From: F1-120-MAGs023 sp038228615 | GTDB lineage: Bacteria > Actinomycetota > Acidimicrobiia > IMCC26256 > PALSA-610 | Assembly: GCA_038228615.1 (NCBI GenBank) | Contig: JBBRPC010000225.1 | Location: forward strand, 1-6,516 | Direction: 5' to 3' | Length of the DNA: 6,516 nt | Shown: in pieces, positions 3,975 through 6,516 of the stretch | Position numbering within the stretch: the first letter of the stretch is position 1 | Layout: each line of letters begins with the position of its first letter | Notes under the pieces: generated by a model | Seen by the model: only the letters and a program-made list of their open reading frames with translations | The model's database searches: none | What the model was told of the DNA's origin: nothing | Made by a program: the position numbers and the translations under genes

Positions 3975-6365
3975 ATGCGCGCCCCACTTTCATGGCTTCG
4001 TGATTTCACGCCGCTCGACGCTCCCTCGCAGGAAATTGCCGAGGCGCTCAATCAGCTTGGCTTAGAAGTCGATGATATTCACGAGCCAGGTAAAGAAATC
4101 TCAGGAGTGGTCGCGGCGCGAATTCTTGATGTCGTGCCGCATCCCGACGCCGACAAGATCCGACTCGCGGATATCGACTTCGGCTCCGGGCAACTGCGCG
4201 TTGTGTGCGGAGCTCCAAATATCGAAGCCGGCATGGTCGTACCGTTTGCCAAGGTTGGCGCCGTGCTCCCCGGAGATTTCAAAATCACCAAACGCAAGAT
4301 CCGTGGTGTTGTGAGCGAAGGTATGTTGTGTTCGCCGCGCGAACTTGGTCTCGGTGACGATCATGGTGGGATTTTGGCGCTCGACGACAATTCCGAATTG
4401 GGTCGCGATGTTCGTGAGATCTTGGGGTTGAACGACACAGTGTTCGAACTTTCCATCACTCCGAATAGGCCAGACGCGATGGGAATCGTGGGTGTCGCCC
4501 GTGACCTTGCTGCGCATTTCGGGTTGCCATTCGAGGTGGCCGACGCCGCGCCGGGCACGACTGCCGAACGAATTGGCGCTGTGACCGTGCATGTTGAGGA
4601 TCCTGATCGTTGCCCGCGATTCGTTGCCCGCGTCGCGCAGGTTGTGATGGGTGATTCGCCAGCGTGGTTGCAGCGGCGTTTGACGCTGGCTGGCATGCGA
4701 CCGATTTCCAACGTTGTCGACGTCACGAACTACATCATGCTCGAGCGGTGTCGGCCGCTACATGCCTTCGATCTGGGTCGTCTCGCTGGTCGGGGCATCG
4801 TTGTGCGCTGTGCCGCGCAAGGTGAATCGATGATGACGCTCGATGGTGTCGAACGGCCGTTGGCAAGCGACGATCTGTTGATTTGCGACGCTGTACGTGC
4901 GCCTCAGGCAATCGCTGGGATCATGGGTGGACGCGAATCGGAGGTCGACGAATCCACGACAGAGGTCCTGATTGAGTCGGCGTACTTTGCTCCGAGCGGA
5001 ATCGCCAAGACCAGCAAGCGCCTCGGTCTGCGATCTGAAGCAAGCGCTCGATTCGAGCGGGGCGTCGACCCCAACGGCGTTGCTGCTGGCGCCGATGCCG
5101 CGATCGCGCTGCTCGCAGTCGTAGCGAACGGAGTCGCCGCCACCGAAACCATTGACGTGTATCCGAACCCGATCCCGCGCCGACGGATCGCAGTACGAAC
5201 GGGGCGCGTCAACGCAATTCTTGGTACTGATCTCAAGGCCGCGACGGTGCGGTCGCTCATCGAACCGCTCGGGATCACGACCACAGGTACCGACGACGAC
5301 TTCGTTGCCGAGGCACCCACGTGGCGCCCGGATCTCGAACGCGAAATCGACATTGTCGAAGAGGTCGCGCGCCGGTTCGGGCTACAAAACATCAAACGAA
5401 CGGTGGCGTCTGCCCCTGCGGGATCGGTTGGTCGTCTGACGTCTTGGCAACGCGCTCGCAGGCATGTCGCGGATGCGCTCGTCGGCGCCGGATACAGCGA
5501 AGGGATGACGCTTCCACTGGTGGCGCTCACCGACTTGGCCGCAGTGGGCGTCGATACGGATCGAGTGGTGCGCGTCGCGAATCCGTTGCGCGTCGAGGAA
5601 TCAGTCATGCGACCGAGCCTGCGGCCGGGGCTGCTCGACGCCCTGGCGCGAAATGCGGCACGCGGCAATCCCGACGTGGCGCTCTTCGAACTGGGTACCG
5701 TATTTTTTGCTCCCGACGACGACAACTATTTGCCGACTGAGCACACCTTTGTCGCGGGCGTGCGTGCAGGTTCCGAACGGACCGCACCGCGGCGACATGA
5801 CCGTGGGATTGATGTTGGCGACGCATTGGACGCAGTGCAAGCGATCGTCGATGCGCTCGGTCTCGCCAACGTCCGCCTTGAAGCTGCGACGTCATCAGGT
5901 TGGCATCCAGCGCGCGCTGCGGAAGTATTTGTCGATGACCAATTGGTTGGCGTCGTTGGCGAAGTCGAGCACGAACTCGTTGCCACGCTCGGAGTGAGCA
6001 GCACCGTCGTTGGCTTTGAACTCGATGTCGACATGCTGTTGTCTGGCGAAGTTCGCGACCCGCATTTTCGACCGATCTCGACGTACCCGCCGGCGAATAT
6101 CGATCTTGCCTTTGTCGTCGACGACCATGTCGCCGCGGCCGACGTGGTGCGCACGCTGCGTGCCGCGGGTGGGGAGATGTTGGAGTCGGTACACCTCTTC
6201 GACACCTTCCGATCGTCTCAGCTAGGAGACGGCAACGTCAGCCTTGCCTTTGCGTTGCGCTTTCGTGCCATCGACCGGACGTTGACCGACGTCGAGATCG
6301 CTGGTTTGCATACTGGGTGCATTGCGGCCGTCGAGTCTGCCCATGCGGCGCGGCTACGAGCCTGA
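3975..6365 (+). CDS. pheT: phenylalanyl-tRNA synthetase beta subunit
   Basis: A 796-residue beta subunit, of ordinary bacterial length and intact. The domains in order are: an N-terminal cap (MRAPLSWLRDFTPLDAP); an EMAP-like OB tRNA-binding domain, about 41-155 (ILDVVPHPDADKIRLADID, VVCGAPNI, GVVSEGMLCSPRELGL); the B3/B4 editing region, about 213-385 (ISNVVDVTNYIMLERCRPLH, IMGGRESEV, RFERGVD); B5, about 402-470 (RPDLEREIDIVEEVARRFG, whose acidic residues bind Mg); the catalytic-like core, about 478-690; and a C-terminal FDX-ACB anticodon-binding domain, about 704-796 (DLAFVVDDHVAAADVVRTL, SLAFALRFRAIDRTLTD). GAGG (3961-3964), overlapping the pheS stop, is the binding site, 10 bases before ATG. 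The end overlaps the convergent methyltransferase gene by 12 bases. I see no terminator after it in the window. Confidence 0.98.
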   Translation: MRAPLSWLRDFTPLDAPSQEIAEALNQLGLEVDDIHEPGKEISGVVAARILDVVPHPDADKIRLADIDFGSGQLRVVCGAPNIEAGMVVPFAKVGAVLPGDFKITKRKIRGVVSEGMLCSPRELGLGDDHGGILALDDNSELGRDVREILGLNDTVFELSITPNRPDAMGIVGVARDLAAHFGLPFEVADAAPGTTAERIGAVTVHVEDPDRCPRFVARVAQVVMGDSPAWLQRRLTLAGMRPISNVVDVTNYIMLERCRPLHAFDLGRLAGRGIVVRCAAQGESMMTLDGVERPLASDDLLICDAVRAPQAIAGIMGGRESEVDESTTEVLIESAYFAPSGIAKTSKRLGLRSEASARFERGVDPNGVAAGADAAIALLAVVANGVAATETIDVYPNPIPRRRIAVRTGRVNAILGTDLKAATVRSLIEPLGITTTGTDDDFVAEAPTWRPDLEREIDIVEEVARRFGLQNIKRTVASAPAGSVGRLTSWQRARRHVADALVGAGYSEGMTLPLVALTDLAAVGVDTDRVVRVANPLRVEESVMRPSLRPGLLDALARNAARGNPDVALFELGTVFFAPDDDNYLPTEHTFVAGVRAGSERTAPRRHDRGIDVGDALDAVQAIVDALGLANVRLEAATSSGWHPARAAEVFVDDQLVGVVGEVEHELVATLGVSSTVVGFELDVDMLLSGEVRDPHFRPISTYPPANIDLAFVVDDHVAAADVVRTLRAAGGEMLESVHLFDTFRSSQLGDGNVSLAFALRFRAIDRTLTDVEIAGLHTGCIAAVESAHAARLRA

Positions 6366-6516
6366 CGGGATGTTGTTCGACGACAGGGCATACAGCGCGA
6401 TTGCGGCGGTCACCGCAACATTGAGTGAATCTGCGTTGCCATGCATCGGGATTGTCACGCCAATTTGTGCCACGTCGAGCGCTGTCTGAGAGAGCCCGGG
6501 GCCTTCCGCTCCGAGC
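6354..6516 (-). CDS. second SpoU-family RNA methyltransferase, C-terminal part only
   Basis: The minus strand from the window edge encodes 53 residues ending at TAG (6356-6354). LGAEGPGLSQ is SpoU motif 2, with the Gly-x-Glu of the SAM pocket, and IPMHGNADSLNVAVTAAIAL is motif 3, which closes the trefoil knot and the dimer interface. This is enough to assign an RNA 2'-O-methyltransferase of the SpoU/TrmH family, but not its substrate. The 5' part lies beyond 6516. It is read toward pheT and shares 12 bases with the pheT 3' end. It differs clearly in sequence from the in-operon methyltransferase at 2032-2874 (AEGPGLS against HETRGIG), so it is not a recent duplicate. Confidence 0.88.
   Translation of the reverse strand, partial: LGAEGPGLSQTALDVAQIGVTIPMHGNADSLNVAVTAAIALYALSSNNIPSGS

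Noticed and set aside
4904..5725. 273-codon open frame on the minus strand inside pheT
   Set aside because: The product is Ser/Arg/Ala-rich low-complexity sequence typical of antisense translation of a GC-rich gene, and pheT is intact on the other strand.
1..6516. CRISPR array, tRNA/rRNA gene, insertion sequence or novel defence system
   Set aside because: No spaced direct repeats, cloverleaf, transposase or terminal inverted repeats were seen; nearly all bases are accounted for by conserved translation genes.

Overview
The window is a core translation locus from a moderately high-GC bacterium, almost certainly an actinomycete in the broad sense. The order infC-rpmI-rplT-SpoU methyltransferase-pheS-pheT, with a divergent DUF1844 gene upstream, is the one I associate with Actinobacteria. 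The IF3 N-terminus (…AAEDARINEKIRARSVRLIG…) also resembles the actinobacterial form. The lineage might be Acidimicrobiia-like, but that is an impression and not a demonstrated result. I see no mobile elements, CRISPR array, tRNA or rRNA, and no sign of horizontal transfer.

Layout. Positions 14-493 (minus) hold a DUF1844 protein read away from the operon. Positions 494-738 are the divergent intergenic region and 5' leader of infC. It contains a small palindrome, a possible 39-codon leader ORF (601-720) and a set of mutually exclusive stem-loops (641-713). infC (IF3) follows. Its reading frame is closed by a TAG at 718-720 and has no ATG/GTG/TTG until deep inside the conserved domain, so it must start on a non-canonical codon, best read as ATC at 739. 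Next are rpmI (bL35, 1384-1578) and rplT (bL20, 1660-2019), with hand-folded hairpins at both junctions. A SpoU-family RNA 2'-O-methyltransferase (2032-2874) overlaps pheS (2871-3962) by ATGA, and pheT (3975-6365) follows 12 bases later. At the right edge, the C-terminal 53 residues of a second SpoU methyltransferase lie on the minus strand (6354-6516) and overlap the pheT end tail-to-tail by 12 bases.

How the genes work together. IF3 controls initiation fidelity and start-codon choice. bL35 and bL20 are early-assembling 50S proteins. The SpoU enzyme probably methylates rRNA or tRNA. PheS and PheT form the (alpha-beta)2 phenylalanyl-tRNA synthetase. Tight spacing from rplT to pheT suggests one transcript with translational coupling. 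The regulatory interest lies in the infC leader, the rare infC start codon and the intercistronic RNA structures. The protein-coding content is ordinary and conserved, and I did not find a novel multi-gene system.
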